Shown here: in pieces, positions 34,380 to 44,002 of the stretch
How positions within the stretch are numbered: the stretch's first letter is position 1
Layout of the letters: every line of letters starts with the position of its first letter
Assembly (NCBI GenBank): GCA_013339765.2
Contig: CM023448.1
Coordinates: forward strand, 283,656,817-283,720,816
Length of the DNA: 64,000 bases
Direction: 5' to 3'
Origin: Haemaphysalis longicornis
Lineage: Eukaryota > Arthropoda > Arachnida > Ixodida > Ixodidae
Position numbers and translations under genes: made by a program
Notes under the pieces: generated by a model
The model's input: the letters and a program-made list of their open reading frames with translations, nothing else
The model's database searches: none
What the model was told of the DNA's origin: nothing

Positions 34380-34510
34380 GGAATCACCCTGGGATCCAAA
34401 TTCCAGGACCCCAGAAGCTGTTTGGCCAGCCATGGCCATACTAAGCAGCGCAAGCTGTTGTGCAGGGTTCGAGCTGGGCAGGGCTTCCTCCCAAGATTCT
34501 AATGAAATTT
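34380..34510 (-). mobile_element. I-type LINE C-terminal fragment
   Basis: The minus strand reads SLESWEEALPSSNPAQQLAL then LSMAMAGQTASGVLEFG, the C-terminal pattern shared with the LINE ends at 18.9 and 37.0 kb. Confidence 0.5.
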
Positions 34511-35310
34511 CGTAGCTGTTTTTGTTTGCCAGCGGCAGAACAAAGTTGTCGTTCTTGTTCCTTTCCTCGTGGCGCATACCCACTTGGGGGTGGCCAGGAG
34601 CTCTGAGGGGGCTAATGTGCCTGCTTCACAAAATTCTCAAAACTATGAATGGAAACGTAAAAGTTGTAAAATAGTGCGTGCCGCGTGGCACTTGATGGCA
34701 TGTGTGTAAAACAGGTCACACCGGCCGCGCAGGTATAACCCTGATTCTATAGGGAAGCGGTGGCGTGTGCCAGTACTGCTTGCTGGCGCAGTTCGCGCCG
34801 TAAGACGAAGAAACGGAACCGGAGAAAGGGAGGGAAGAGCAGTGAAGCAGAAACGAAGCTGGTCGAAGTCATTTGTGCCAAAATACAAAGAAATGAAAGC
34901 GAAGAAAAAGACGCAAATACGATTTATCAGTAAAGGAGTTATTATTAACTACCGCTAAGCTTTCGCCTACAGACACGTACGCATTAAGTGCCCCGAGGAA
35001 TTTTTGCTTGCACTGAATTTATTTGTATTCAACATTTTGTTCGCATTCATGTTCCACTCTTACTGTAAATTTTCTTTTTTCTTCCCTCTTGCTCATTTGT
35101 CACATATATGTGCCTACCGTCTTTGTCCTTCTCAGATTATGTCCGTCTAGCATGAAGTCGAGTCTTCTAGCCTTTAATAATTTTACCTTTGAAGCTTTAT
35201 GAACCAGTCAAAAAGTGCCCCACTTCTTGGCCGAACCCAATAATCTGATGCGCGTCATCATCATCATCCACCGACTGTTAGCTGTGCTACGCAGCAGCGG
35301 ATAGAAGTGA
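34511..35310. other. No gene recognised
   Basis: No conserved protein is seen. This is the 5' flank of the NCoR-like frame. If that frame is a retrocopy, its original leader should end somewhere here, but no boundary is visible. Confidence 0.3.
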
Positions 35311-35382
35311 GGAAGACGAAGCGTAGAACCCGTAGGTGTGCAAGTAAGCGTGTCTAACGAGTCTGACGAGTCTGAGAAGGTG

Positions 35383-36435
35383 ATGCCCGTGGGTAAACGT
35401 GCCCGGTTGAGCCTGCAGCCGGACGACCCCGATACCAAGCAACATTTGCTCCCGGACACCTTGTCGCCTCCGATAGAGTGGATGGAGCATCACGATAGGC
35501 CCCGGGAGTCCCAGGCGGAGGCTATGTTGTCCACGCTGCCCGGGGAGGACGGTCGGCGGTTTCAGCAAGAGCACTCCATTGAGGACGACCCGCTTGATGA
35601 GATCGACATAGTGGACGTGGAGACCGATCAGGCAGAGCTGCACACCAGCGATCTCCGCAAAAGGCATCCAGACGACGTGGCTGACGTTGAGGATTCCCAG
35701 GACATACCCGCCATGAATCATAGAGGTATTTCAGAGGTTGTCTACGCAGAAAACAAGGAAAAAACGCGCATTGCTTATGCCGTTCTCGACACGTCGGGCC
35801 CAGTTGAGCCAGTGTACCATCAACCTTCTGACACTGCCATTCATCGCGAAAACAAGAAAAATTATCTGGAATTTAGGGAAACTTTGACGCCAAATTTTAA
35901 TGCAAAAGCACGAGAACGACAAGGCAGGGCAGAACACTTGTCGAGTGCCTGCAATGAGTGGCAGGAGCAACTGCGTCTCAGCCTCCAAGAGCAATTGAGG
36001 GAGGAGCGCAGGAAACGTAGTTCCGCGATAATTCCACCTCTGCTGACGGATGACGAGCGGTCCTCGTGCGATGTGGACCTCCAAAGCCTGGTGGAGGACC
36101 CGTTGGCGGAGCTGAAGAAGAGCTACTTGACCAACGTGTGGGACGACCAAGAGAAGACGATCTTTCGCGAAAAGTTCATCGAGCACCCGAAAAAATTTGG
36201 CATCATTGCCTCCTACCTGGACAGGAAGAGCGTGGCAGACTGCGTCCAGTATTACTACCTTTCCAAGAAGAGTGAGAACTACAAGCAGCTCACGCGCAAG
36301 CAAAGGACCAAGAAGCGCCCCCGACACCACAGAGCCCGTGTTCGGCGTGCTTCTCAGCGCAAGGCCTTGCAGAGCTCGGTTCCTAAACGCGACTCCGTCT
36401 CTTCGAGTGGAAGCTCAAGCCTCGGTGCCGTATAA
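35383..36435 (+). CDS. NCoR/SMRT-like co-repressor retrocopy (N-terminal block and SANT1)
   Basis: A 350-codon uninterrupted frame, open from 35311; the first ATG is at 35383. Family members are nuclear co-repressors that scaffold HDAC3, GPS2 and TBL1 and bind nuclear receptors. Residues about 116-157 hold ISEVVYAENKEKTRIAYAVL and HQPSDTAIHREN, the conserved GPS2-binding start. A shortened charged helix covers 175-215, and LVEDPLAELKKSYLTNVW leads into a complete SANT domain (about 249-301) ending in SVADCVQYYYLSKKSENYK, the segment that activates HDAC3 in the family. A lysine/arginine-rich tail follows. Full-length members exceed 1,000 residues and have SANT2 and receptor-binding motifs, all absent here. 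After the stop, another frame stays open to 36685 (SETVMIPSTTDYTSCGAS), suggesting a frameshift near 36415. Lack of introns indicates a retrocopy; whether it is translated is unknown. An older autonomous retrogene and a young pseudogene are both possible. Confidence 0.7.
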   Translation: MPVGKRARLSLQPDDPDTKQHLLPDTLSPPIEWMEHHDRPRESQAEAMLSTLPGEDGRRFQQEHSIEDDPLDEIDIVDVETDQAELHTSDLRKRHPDDVADVEDSQDIPAMNHRGISEVVYAENKEKTRIAYAVLDTSGPVEPVYHQPSDTAIHRENKKNYLEFRETLTPNFNAKARERQGRAEHLSSACNEWQEQLRLSLQEQLREERRKRSSAIIPPLLTDDERSSCDVDLQSLVEDPLAELKKSYLTNVWDDQEKTIFREKFIEHPKKFGIIASYLDRKSVADCVQYYYLSKKSENYKQLTRKQRTKKRPRHHRARVRRASQRKALQSSVPKRDSVSSSGSSSLGAV

Positions 36436-36799
36436 CTGCCACCGCAGCGAGTGCTCCCGCCATGGGTGTACGGCCATGTCAGAGACAGTGATGATCCCAT
36501 CTACGACTGACTATACCTCTTGTGGCGCATCTACTTCCAGCTGTGACGAAGGCTTTGCGCAGGAGGAGGTTGCTCCTACGCAGCATCCGGGCGTCCAGTC
36601 TCCGCGTCACCGCCTGAGGCTCCAACGCCGCCTTCGCCCCAGGATTAGTCCCGCAGGTTGCACTCGCGATGACAAGCTGGCCTAGTGGGATGTTGTTTTT
36701 TCGCGTGCTCATTCACTTGACTTGCCCCTGAGGGGCTGCTGGGATATTAAAAAGTTAACTCAACGTGAAAGCTGTCAAGTGCGGAGCAGTTATTCACCA

Positions 36800-36885
36800 G
36801 AGTGGCTGCAGCGCCCTCTCTTGACTAGTTTCAGTATCAGCCTGGCGTTGGTACCAAAGGTAGTCAAGAGAAGGCGCCGCAGCCC

Positions 36886-36887
<2 letters not shown>
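36800..36887. repeat. Short inverted repeat next to a GA run
   Basis: GGCTGCAGCGCCCTCTCTTG near 36803 pairs with CAAGAGAAGGCGCCGCAGCC near 36863-36885 around a roughly 37-bp loop. It sits directly beside the (GA)n tract that forms the tail of the minus-strand LINE. Confidence 0.7.

Positions 36888-36980
<93 letters not shown>
36888..36980. repeat. (GA)n microsatellite, LINE tail
   Basis: About 46 uninterrupted GA units. On the minus strand this is a (TC)n tail following the LINE 3' end, like the TC tail at 22.36 kb. Confidence 0.9.
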
Positions 36981-36981
<1 letters not shown>

Positions 36982-36989
36982 AGACTGTA

Positions 36990-37264
36990 TTGTCATCCCT
37001 TTTAAGACGAATGCACCGTGTGGAAATGTCCGGTATCATCGTCTCACCAGACGGCGGTCAGGAACCCTTGGTCTCTGGCGGCGTCCTCTGCCAGTTGGAT
37101 GACAGCAGCTTGTATCTCGGCAAGAGAGCGGAGCAATGCGGCCTCCCACTGTTCACTACTTCTTATATGTATTACTTGTTCAAAGGCCCGTTGTTTATTG
37201 GGGCATTGCCAGACCATATGTTGTAGTGTGGCTGCTGCAATGTTGCACCACTTGCATCTGTCCG
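36990..37264 (-). mobile_element. I-type LINE 3' end (right part of a split copy)
   Basis: The minus strand reads DRCKWCNIAAATLQHMVWQC (a CCHC-type zinc knuckle), then SSEQWEAALLRSLAEIQAAV and DAARDQGFLTAVW. It continues at 38494 after a hAT insertion that falls exactly between TDR and CKWC. Confidence 0.8.
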
Positions 37265-38406
37265 CAGGGGCGTCGGAACAGGGGGTGCAGGGGGAGCGGC
37301 GGCTCCACCCTAATGTACAAACGGGGGTCACGGCTACCCCAGTCAAGGGGCACCTGAAGACTTCTGCTAAGCCTCAGACGGCTTCAGCAAAGTTAGGTGT
37401 ATTTATTTATGGCAAAATGGCTAAGGATCAGACGATATTTTTCGTCCTTATGAGTGGCCTCAAATCTGAAAAAAAATAGTGAGTTTGGCGTTACCCTTTT
37501 TCAGAAGATTTATAGTTGAAAGGCCTTCATATGAAACATTCGAAAAGCTACTCTTCCCGCCCAAATATTCGATGCCTGCGGTATCAATCAAAGGATCGAT
37601 GGTATTTTAGCTTTGCATTTTGTATTCGGCTCGTACAATCATGATACTAGCCAGCTCCACTCGACAGTATGACTAATAATTTTTTACGCTAACTAGTTTA
37701 GATTTGTTAGAAAACCGTGGTTCCCTAAGCGGCTTGCCCCAATAGCATAAAAACTCGCAGTTTAACAAGTTCTCAGGAGAGATATCAGCAGTGCGACTAT
37801 ATATTACCAAATATGAATGCATCCGTATCCTACTACTGAAATTTTCCTAATTAATGGTGCACCAGACAATCAGAAATACTCGGAACCAAATTAAAACAAA
37901 TTATCCGTTGTGTATGCACGTACTCTGATAATAAAACGCACATGGTTCAATGTACATGTACATGTTAACGCATAGCATAACTTTTTTCTTCAACTGACTT
38001 GTATATTTAACTCACTGGCTTTGTCAATATTCTTCGTGTAAGCCTTCATTTTGTAGCAGGAATGTGCAAGTCTCGTAGTATATTCGCGGTTAGGACGCAT
38101 GTATATGAATGTGCTGTATGTGTTTCTTTTGTAATTTTTTTATTTATTTAGATGTACAGCTCTTTTGCATTGATAAATAAAAAGGTACGGAATCCTGGGT
38201 GCTACTGTTACCTCGTGTAGAGGGATCAATCGTCGTGACTCAGTCAATATTTGACTGGGTTTGATTTGGTGTTATGTTGATGGGTCGATTGCGATTATTT
38301 ATGCATACTAGTCATTGTAGCAGCATTGTACAGATCCTGCAGAAGTAGTACTCAAAGAAAATCAATTACTAGGTATTTAAAAAAACAACCATAATGTTAA
38401 TATAAC

Positions 38407-38437
<31 letters not shown>

Positions 38438-38493
38438 ATTTAAGGTAGCATAATTTTGGCTCCCCCTGGGAAAAAATAGTTCCGACGCCACTG
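37265..38493. mobile_element. hAT element inserted in a LINE, perfect 8-bp duplication
   Basis: The ends CAGGGGCGTCGGAAC and (inverted) CAGTGGCGTCGGAAC match at 14 of 15 positions. TCTGTCCG flanks both sides (37257-37264 and 38494-38501). It is 1,229 bp with no transposase frame; a (GAT)n run lies at 38408-38437. The CAGTGGCGT terminus is shared with the hAT elements at 11.9 and 54.2 kb, suggesting one mobilising transposase. Confidence 0.92.
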
Positions 38494-39640
38494 TCTGTCC
38501 GTGTACCTATCCGGATAGCTGCGGTGACACAGGGCGGGGTGAGGGAACGTATTTGATTGCAACCTGCGCCAAGCAACTGTTTGCCATTTGTTTAGCGCAG
38601 TGTGGGCAGCAGGAAATTTCAGTCGGCTCAGCCTATAGTGTTGAGTAATCTCTCGGTAAGTTGTCAGTCTGTCCCTCCCTCCCGTCACAGACGGCACGTT
38701 GTCGGATTCGAAGTTAGCCTGGCTCGTGTATCCTCGGGCGGCTTCAAGTGCCATCTCGTTCCCCGGGAGAGATGAGTGAGCTGGCTTCCATACCAGGCGG
38801 ATGTGCCTTGAAACTGGGGTCACGCTGTTCGTAAGAATTTTGGCGGCTGTGGTGGAGATCCTACCGCGCGCATAGTTGCGCAGGGCGGCCTTGGAGTCCG
38901 AGATGATGGTATACTCGGTTACAACTCAAGAACGGCACCACCTCGTGTAGTGTATCACTCCGCCAAAGCACCGGACACGTGACGCCAGTGCGCGCGCGTT
39001 TTGAAAGGGGTTTGCTATGAATGCGTGATATCGTCTGCCTTGTCTCACGCAGTTTGTTTTGTCGTCACTGGAGTCGTCTATAAGCATATTAAGTCCAAAA
39101 AATTACGGGAACGGCTCACGCCATGTTCAAAATATTCCCAGTAACGCCCTACTTGCGCCGCGCGGAGAAACATCCGGCTACGGTGATAAGGCACAGCGGC
39201 AACTTCCGGTGCCGTTCTTAAGTTGTCACAGAGTATAGTAGCCTGCGTGCACGTAATTGCAAGAGCTATGACCACCTCTTCACCCGTTTCTGGGTTGGAC
39301 GTAGGGACTGAGCAAGATGAGGTTGCATTACCCTGCTGATCTACCACCACGGTCACTACCAAATGTTGGCCAGGGTAGTCCGCCGTGTCGACGTAGCATA
39401 CCGCTGGGTTTGAACTGTACTGCTTGTGGAGCGCCTTCGCACGGGCAAGCCGTCGGTCTTGATGGTACTCCGAATGCAACGTTTCTAGGCAGTGGGGCCA
39501 CACTTTTGTCTCTTAGGCCCGCTTCAATGACGTCTTTGGTTCCATTCTGGTCCGCGAAAGGTATATGTGCAGCGACTCCAAATGGCCCGCTCAGTTGGGG
39601 TCCCCGCCAGCCTGTTGCACTGGGCAATGCGTTGTGCTTC
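38494..39640 (-). mobile_element. I-type LINE, RNase H region (left part of a split copy)
   Basis: The minus strand carries, in broken frames, AVCYVDTADYPGQHLVVTVV (start of RNase H), VSDSKAALRNYARGR-like sequence (about 38880), VWKPAHSSLPGNEMALEAAR (the RNase H C-terminal pattern, HS..PGNE.A) and WRRLQSNTFPHPALCHRSYP leading to the zinc knuckle across the hAT insertion. An RNase H domain is characteristic of the I superclade. Frame changes make it non-functional. Confidence 0.75.
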
Positions 39641-39934
39641 TATAAGTTCATCCAGCGTGTTGTGAATTCCCATCTCCAGTCATTTTTCTGTGGAGGCAGC
39701 CATTGGAATGCCTACAGCCGCGTTGGTGGCTTTGCGAATAATTTGGTCTATTTAAAACGTCTATAAAAAGACACTAGATTGAGTTTCATTAATTTGGGTT
39801 ACTGATACGTTAATTCATGATTTCTTCCTTATTTTATGTTATTGTGCACGTATTTGCGGCCTAGCAGCGGCAGCCTACGTGGCAACGGCACAGCGCAAAG
39901 ATCACCCGCAACACTTTGCTTATAAGGAACGTGC

Positions 39935-40025
39935 GCCTCTGTGGCGCAATGAGATTGACATCAGTTTCGTAATGAGAGGCACCCAGGTTCGATCCAGACC
40001 AGGGGTAGCGGTGATCTTTTCGAAG
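39935..40025 (+). mobile_element. tRNA-derived SINE, second family, copy 2
   Basis: TGTGGCGCAATGAGATTGAC (A box) and CCAGGTTCGATCCAGACC (B box) flank an anticodon-like loop TTTCGTAA. The body (about 40025-40120) ends at the (TC)n run. Confidence 0.5.
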
Positions 40026-40118
40026 CCTCCGTTGACGGCGTGTTTGCTTGCTTTCTGCAAATTTCGTCGAAAGACGATGGTCGTCTGCCGCCTGTGACAC
40101 GTAACCCGTTCTCCGCTA

Positions 40119-40251
<133 letters not shown>

Positions 40252-40420
40252 GTTTCACTCCTCTAGATGAACTTAGCGGAGGTTTGTTCAATGCAAGTCA
40301 ATTTTCCCACCTTCGCAGTGCTCGCGCGCCTTGTCCTGGGGCAGCTCGCATCTTTTTTTTATCTTTTGTCTCCTTTACCGCCCTCCCCATCCCTGAGACC
40401 TTGAGTTTCCCTTCCGAATA

Positions 40421-40492
<72 letters not shown>
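40421..40492. repeat. (AAT)n microsatellite
   Basis: About 24 AAT units, with CCGAATA just before it. Confidence 0.95.
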
Positions 40493-41231
40493 CTTTTGTT
40501 TCTGGTTCTGTCCGGAACAGCGTGAGCGGGAGTTCTGTTCTTTTTGTGCTTGCTTTCTTCTCGCACGTACTGGAATCCTTCTGTGCAATTTTGAACGCGT
40601 CAGTTTTTCTTCCGCGTCCACTTTTTTTTTTTTCGCTTGCTATCGCAAAAATTAATACAACGAGACGAGCGTTCCTAACTAAATGGACACAGGGACTGCC
40701 AGTTAATTGCATATATTTTGCCTCAAATGTACCTGCAGCTTTCCGTGCGCTAAATAATGGGGACATGTATGACCAGTTGCCGCGGTTCCAGAAGTTTCGA
40801 ACAGTTGTCTAAATAAACCTCTTGTTCAAGTATCCTCTTAACTTTTGGCCGGAAGGCTGAATCGAGGGACAAGCGGGTATATTTTCGACGCCTCTGTTTG
40901 GGTTAGCGGCCGCCCCGTGACTGCGATGGCTAAATACCGTGACAACGACCCAGCTACGTCGTCAAGCCGGGCCCCCAGAGTGATCTGCATTTGAAACAAG
41001 ACAAAAAAAGGAAGTAAAGGCAGGGAAACGGGGAAAACGAGGTCCTGGGCAGTTGCGTATACGAGGGCCCCCGGCACCATTGTGCCACTGCGGAAGTCTT
41101 CCTATGTATCCCTCAGGCGGTATGCCCGAGGGCGAGGACCCTGTTTCCAGTGGACGGAGCAGCTGGATCCAGAAGAAGCTGGTCCAGTGCGTATACCAAA
41201 GCTCGACGGCTGTCGCTGTTTGTGTAGATGG
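40493..41231. other. No gene recognised
   Basis: Short, unrelated frames. From about 41050 the sequence is GC-rich and open on both strands, but no domain is visible. Confidence 0.35.
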
Positions 41232-41276
41232 GTCCGGGCAGGCCTGTCGGACCTCGTCCGACAGGCCTGCCCGGAC
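41232..41276. repeat. 45-bp perfect hairpin
   Basis: A 21-bp arm starting GTCCGGGCAGGCCTGTCGGA is followed by CTC and its exact inverse. No element ends or tRNA-like sequence flank it. Confidence 0.92.
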
Positions 41277-41645
41277 TTATCTACTCTACCACAGGGTGGC
41301 CAGGGCTCGAGTCCGGGGCACTGAGTAGAGCGGACATACCCAAAGTCCGCTCGAACTATGCTCGCGAAAGTGCCCAAGCTGTGAAGGGATGAACCTGTGT
41401 TTTGGGGTCTTTGGAAAAGCTCCAGAAGGAATGGGGTTAAAAGGCCACTGGGCGGTACGTACGCAAGCCCTTTCCGATCCGGCCAAAACAATCTGCCAGG
41501 CGCTCCGCCGGGCCATCCGGCATAAGAATTTGCTTCCGCCCAAAGAATGGTGTGCCAGACTGGACTTGTCGGATCGAGACTTGCTGCCGATGACTGAAAA
41601 GATGGCTAGGAAGAGGAGGGATGCCCAAGGCGTTGTAGACATTCG

Positions 41646-41930
41646 TTAAGTATGTCCTACAGTACTTCTTAGCTTGAATGACGGTTTCTCTTGGGTTCGT
41701 AATAGTTGGTGATGTCTCAGTTTCGTGCTCGATGTCGACCTCCGAATTAGGGCGCCCCGACTACGCGGATTGCGTTGAGCGCACTCAAGTCTGTTTGAAT
41801 TTTCGTTACCCGATATGCCCGAGTGCCCAGGTAACCAGTGAACTGCGAACTCATAAGCACAGGTACGCCATCTGCTCCTCCTGGCCCCATGCTGCCGACG
41901 TGAGGTCTCCCGTGACGTGGCCAACGCGCT
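41646..41930 (-). mobile_element. I-type LINE RNase H fragment
   Basis: The minus strand reads EFAVHWLPGHSGISGNENSN then RLECAQRNPRSRGALI. The HWLPGHSGI.GNE..N motif is the C-terminal part of LINE RNase H. Neighbouring sequence at 41389-41650 may belong to the same copy but is too decayed to assign. Confidence 0.65.
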
Positions 41931-41936
41931 GGCTGC

Positions 41937-42010
41937 GGTTGGCGCGCGCTGTTCCGCCGTGTGTACACGTCACGGTTGGCGCGCGCTGTTCCGCCGTGTG
42001 TACACGTCAC
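41937..42010. repeat. Two identical 37-bp tandem units
   Basis: Units at 41937-41973 and 41974-42010 are identical, starting GGTTGGCGCGCGCTG and ending GTGTACACGTCAC. Each contains the 8-bp palindrome GTGTACAC and a CGTCA half-site. Confidence 0.92.
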
Positions 42011-42021
42011 GGTTTTGGAAC

Positions 42022-42029
42022 TGACGTCA
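42022..42029. promoter_or_regulatory. Palindromic CRE (TGACGTCA)
   Basis: A perfect TGACGTCA lies just after the 37-bp repeats with their CGTCA half-sites, and another TGACGTCA (42132-42139) lies about 110 bp downstream, in GC-rich DNA. CREB/ATF-type factors bind this octamer. A promoter is plausible, but no gene follows that I can recognise. Confidence 0.4.
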
Positions 42030-42189
42030 TGCTGCCTGGCGCGTGGAGATGGTGGAAACCACGGCCGGTCTGGGCGCGCGAGCGAGCGTGAGCGCGCGCG
42101 CGTCCACGCCGGCAGTGGTGCGACGAGAATGGTGACGTCAAGAGCGCCCCCCCCCCCTGTCATGGCGGCCTCCTCGGTGTTCGTTTAGT

Positions 42190-43550
42190 CGAAACCGAAA
42201 CTGACACGAATAAACGAGCCTGTTAATAATTATTTACGCTGCTATCGACCATCTAATGTGTCATTCTATGATTAGTGGGCTGGTAGGCACACCGATAGCA
42301 GCGAAAAAAACTTTACACGAAAATGTCGTGTCAGTACTCCTCTGGAATAGTGGAAAAGAGTTCTCTTTGTGGAACTACCTTCCAATTATTTTCTCTAATG
42401 CTAAGAATGAGATTTCCCGGTTTTATTTACAAGCCTTCAGTCGTGAGGAGGCGGAGTTAACCATGGTTCGAAGAATTTCACCTAACTGAAGGCCATACAC
42501 GGCGAGAATACGGGCCGTTGCCAGACAAATCCTGGGGTTCACCTGGCGTTAAAAAAAAAAAAATCGGCAGAAACGACGCAACTCGCCGGCAGAATTCAAC
42601 GTACAGCGGGAGCTTTGTGCGCTGCCAAGACGTTTCATGCAATCCGATAAACCGCATACACAGGGTAAACGGGTCCGTACTCAACGAGCATGTGATGACA
42701 GGTGTATTCATAAACACGCCAAACACACCTGTAGCTCGGTCAATCGCTCTCGCGTTGTTCGCCGCAGGAGCGAGAATGAAAATGCGCCTGGCGAGGTTAC
42801 CATGACCGCCGAGCAGAGAACTGACACGCGACGGGGCACGACACACAGCGCCGACTCCATATACCCTAATTCACGTCACACCAGCCCGTTATGGACCGTG
42901 GCCGGATCGCCGTGAAGGTCTGGGGCCAGTCGTGGGTCGGGGTTTCACTACCCTTGCTCTAAACGTAAAATTCGCCCCGTTTAATTCATACATCGGCTCA
43001 AGCCGTGGCTCGCGGCTGTATGGTCTAAGAAAGCCACCCACTTTGATGCTCACTAAACGTTTTTCGCTCAATCAAGTATGATTCTCTAGACCGGAATTAA
43101 CGCCGCCAGCCGTTCTCCTCCCGCAACAATATAGTTGAATAGAACAAAACATTTTAAAATGAATGGACCGAAAGTGTTTTCAAGTTAGCCGCGGTTCCAA
43201 AATTGAAAACGTACAGGCCAAACCAATGCTTGCGATTTGTTTGAATTAACTGTATACGAATTAACCGAGTTTTAATTATTGCGAACTGGCCCTATAGTGG
43301 CCGGGGCCGCTGGTCCACCAAGGCGAAATTTGGCCAAGATGCCCCCACCCCCCTTCCCCCAGGCGAACGTTGTTGGACAAATCCTTGCGAAAATTCGGGC
43401 CCGGCGAAAAAGAAAAAGAAAAAAAACAAACAAAAGAGAACAACAGTAGAAAAATTAGGACCGAGATTATATAGTTTTCATCAGAGAAATGCAATCCAAA
43501 ACAAATAGCCAGCACAATGATAGTAATTTAATTACGCGTTCTTTCAACAA
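42190..43550. other. No gene recognised
   Basis: Near 42325 the sequence GTCGTGTCAGTACTCCT is the reverse of the AGGAGTACTGACACGA motif inside the inverted-end family, so part of this interval is repeat. No coding domain is seen. Confidence 0.35.
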
Positions 43551-44002
43551 AAAAATTCCCCCGCATTTCCTCGAGGGGGAGAATGTGAAAGTGCGAATGC
43601 ACGGTTGTCGGCCCGCTTGCGGCGCTTGCGCTCGGCCCCCGCAGCCCACCGCCTCGCCGCCTTCTCTTCCATCTCTTCCATCGGGTTTGTAGTATCACGT
43701 GTACACCACGCAGTTATCAAGCCGCTATAACGCCGCTGAGTCGCCAACGCACGCCGCTGACGACGTAGTTTGAATGCGTTAAAGATATAAGGCGCGTTAC
43801 TCACACTGACATCAGCGTGGCGTCCGTGGCTTAGTCGGTAGAGCGTCGCGCTGCGGCCGCAAAGTCCTCGGATCGAAACCTGGCGCCGGATGCTGTTTCT
43901 TTTTTAAATATAGAGGAGCACTGCGGACGCCGCCGACGCCGCCGCCGCCGCCGCCGCCGGCGGTGGATGGTTTGGGGTCGCTTATAAAGTGCATTCGCAC
44001 TT
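43551..44002 (-). mobile_element. Inverted-end element, copy E (different interior)
   Basis: The ends match copies A-D: TTCCCCCGCATTTCC and GAATGTGAAAGTGCGAATGC on the left; CTTATAAAGTGCATTCGCAC on the right. The interior is different: it has a tRNA-like segment (43819-43888) and a (GCC)n run. This shows that the termini can carry unrelated cargo. Confidence 0.7.
43819..43888 (+). mobile_element. tRNA-like sequence inside copy E
   Basis: GGCGTC (43819) pairs with GGCGCC (43882-43887). Between them are TGGCTTAGTCGGTAGAGC (A box and D arm) and CTCGGATCGAAACC (B box, TTCGA changed to ATCGA). The anticodon arm is irregular, so it is a tRNA-derived relic rather than a working tRNA. Confidence 0.55.

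Noticed and set aside
35287..36330. Long minus-strand frames opposite the NCoR-like ORF
   Set aside because: They are antisense shadows of the plus-strand frame, which carries the conserved domain.
36888..36980. Regulatory GAGA-factor binding array
   Set aside because: The run is placed exactly at a LINE 3' end and matches the TC-type tail of another copy, so it is best explained as an expanded tail.
43819..43888. Functional tRNA gene
   Set aside because: The B box is altered (ATCGAAA), the anticodon arm is irregular, and it lies within a repeat. It is a tRNA-derived relic.
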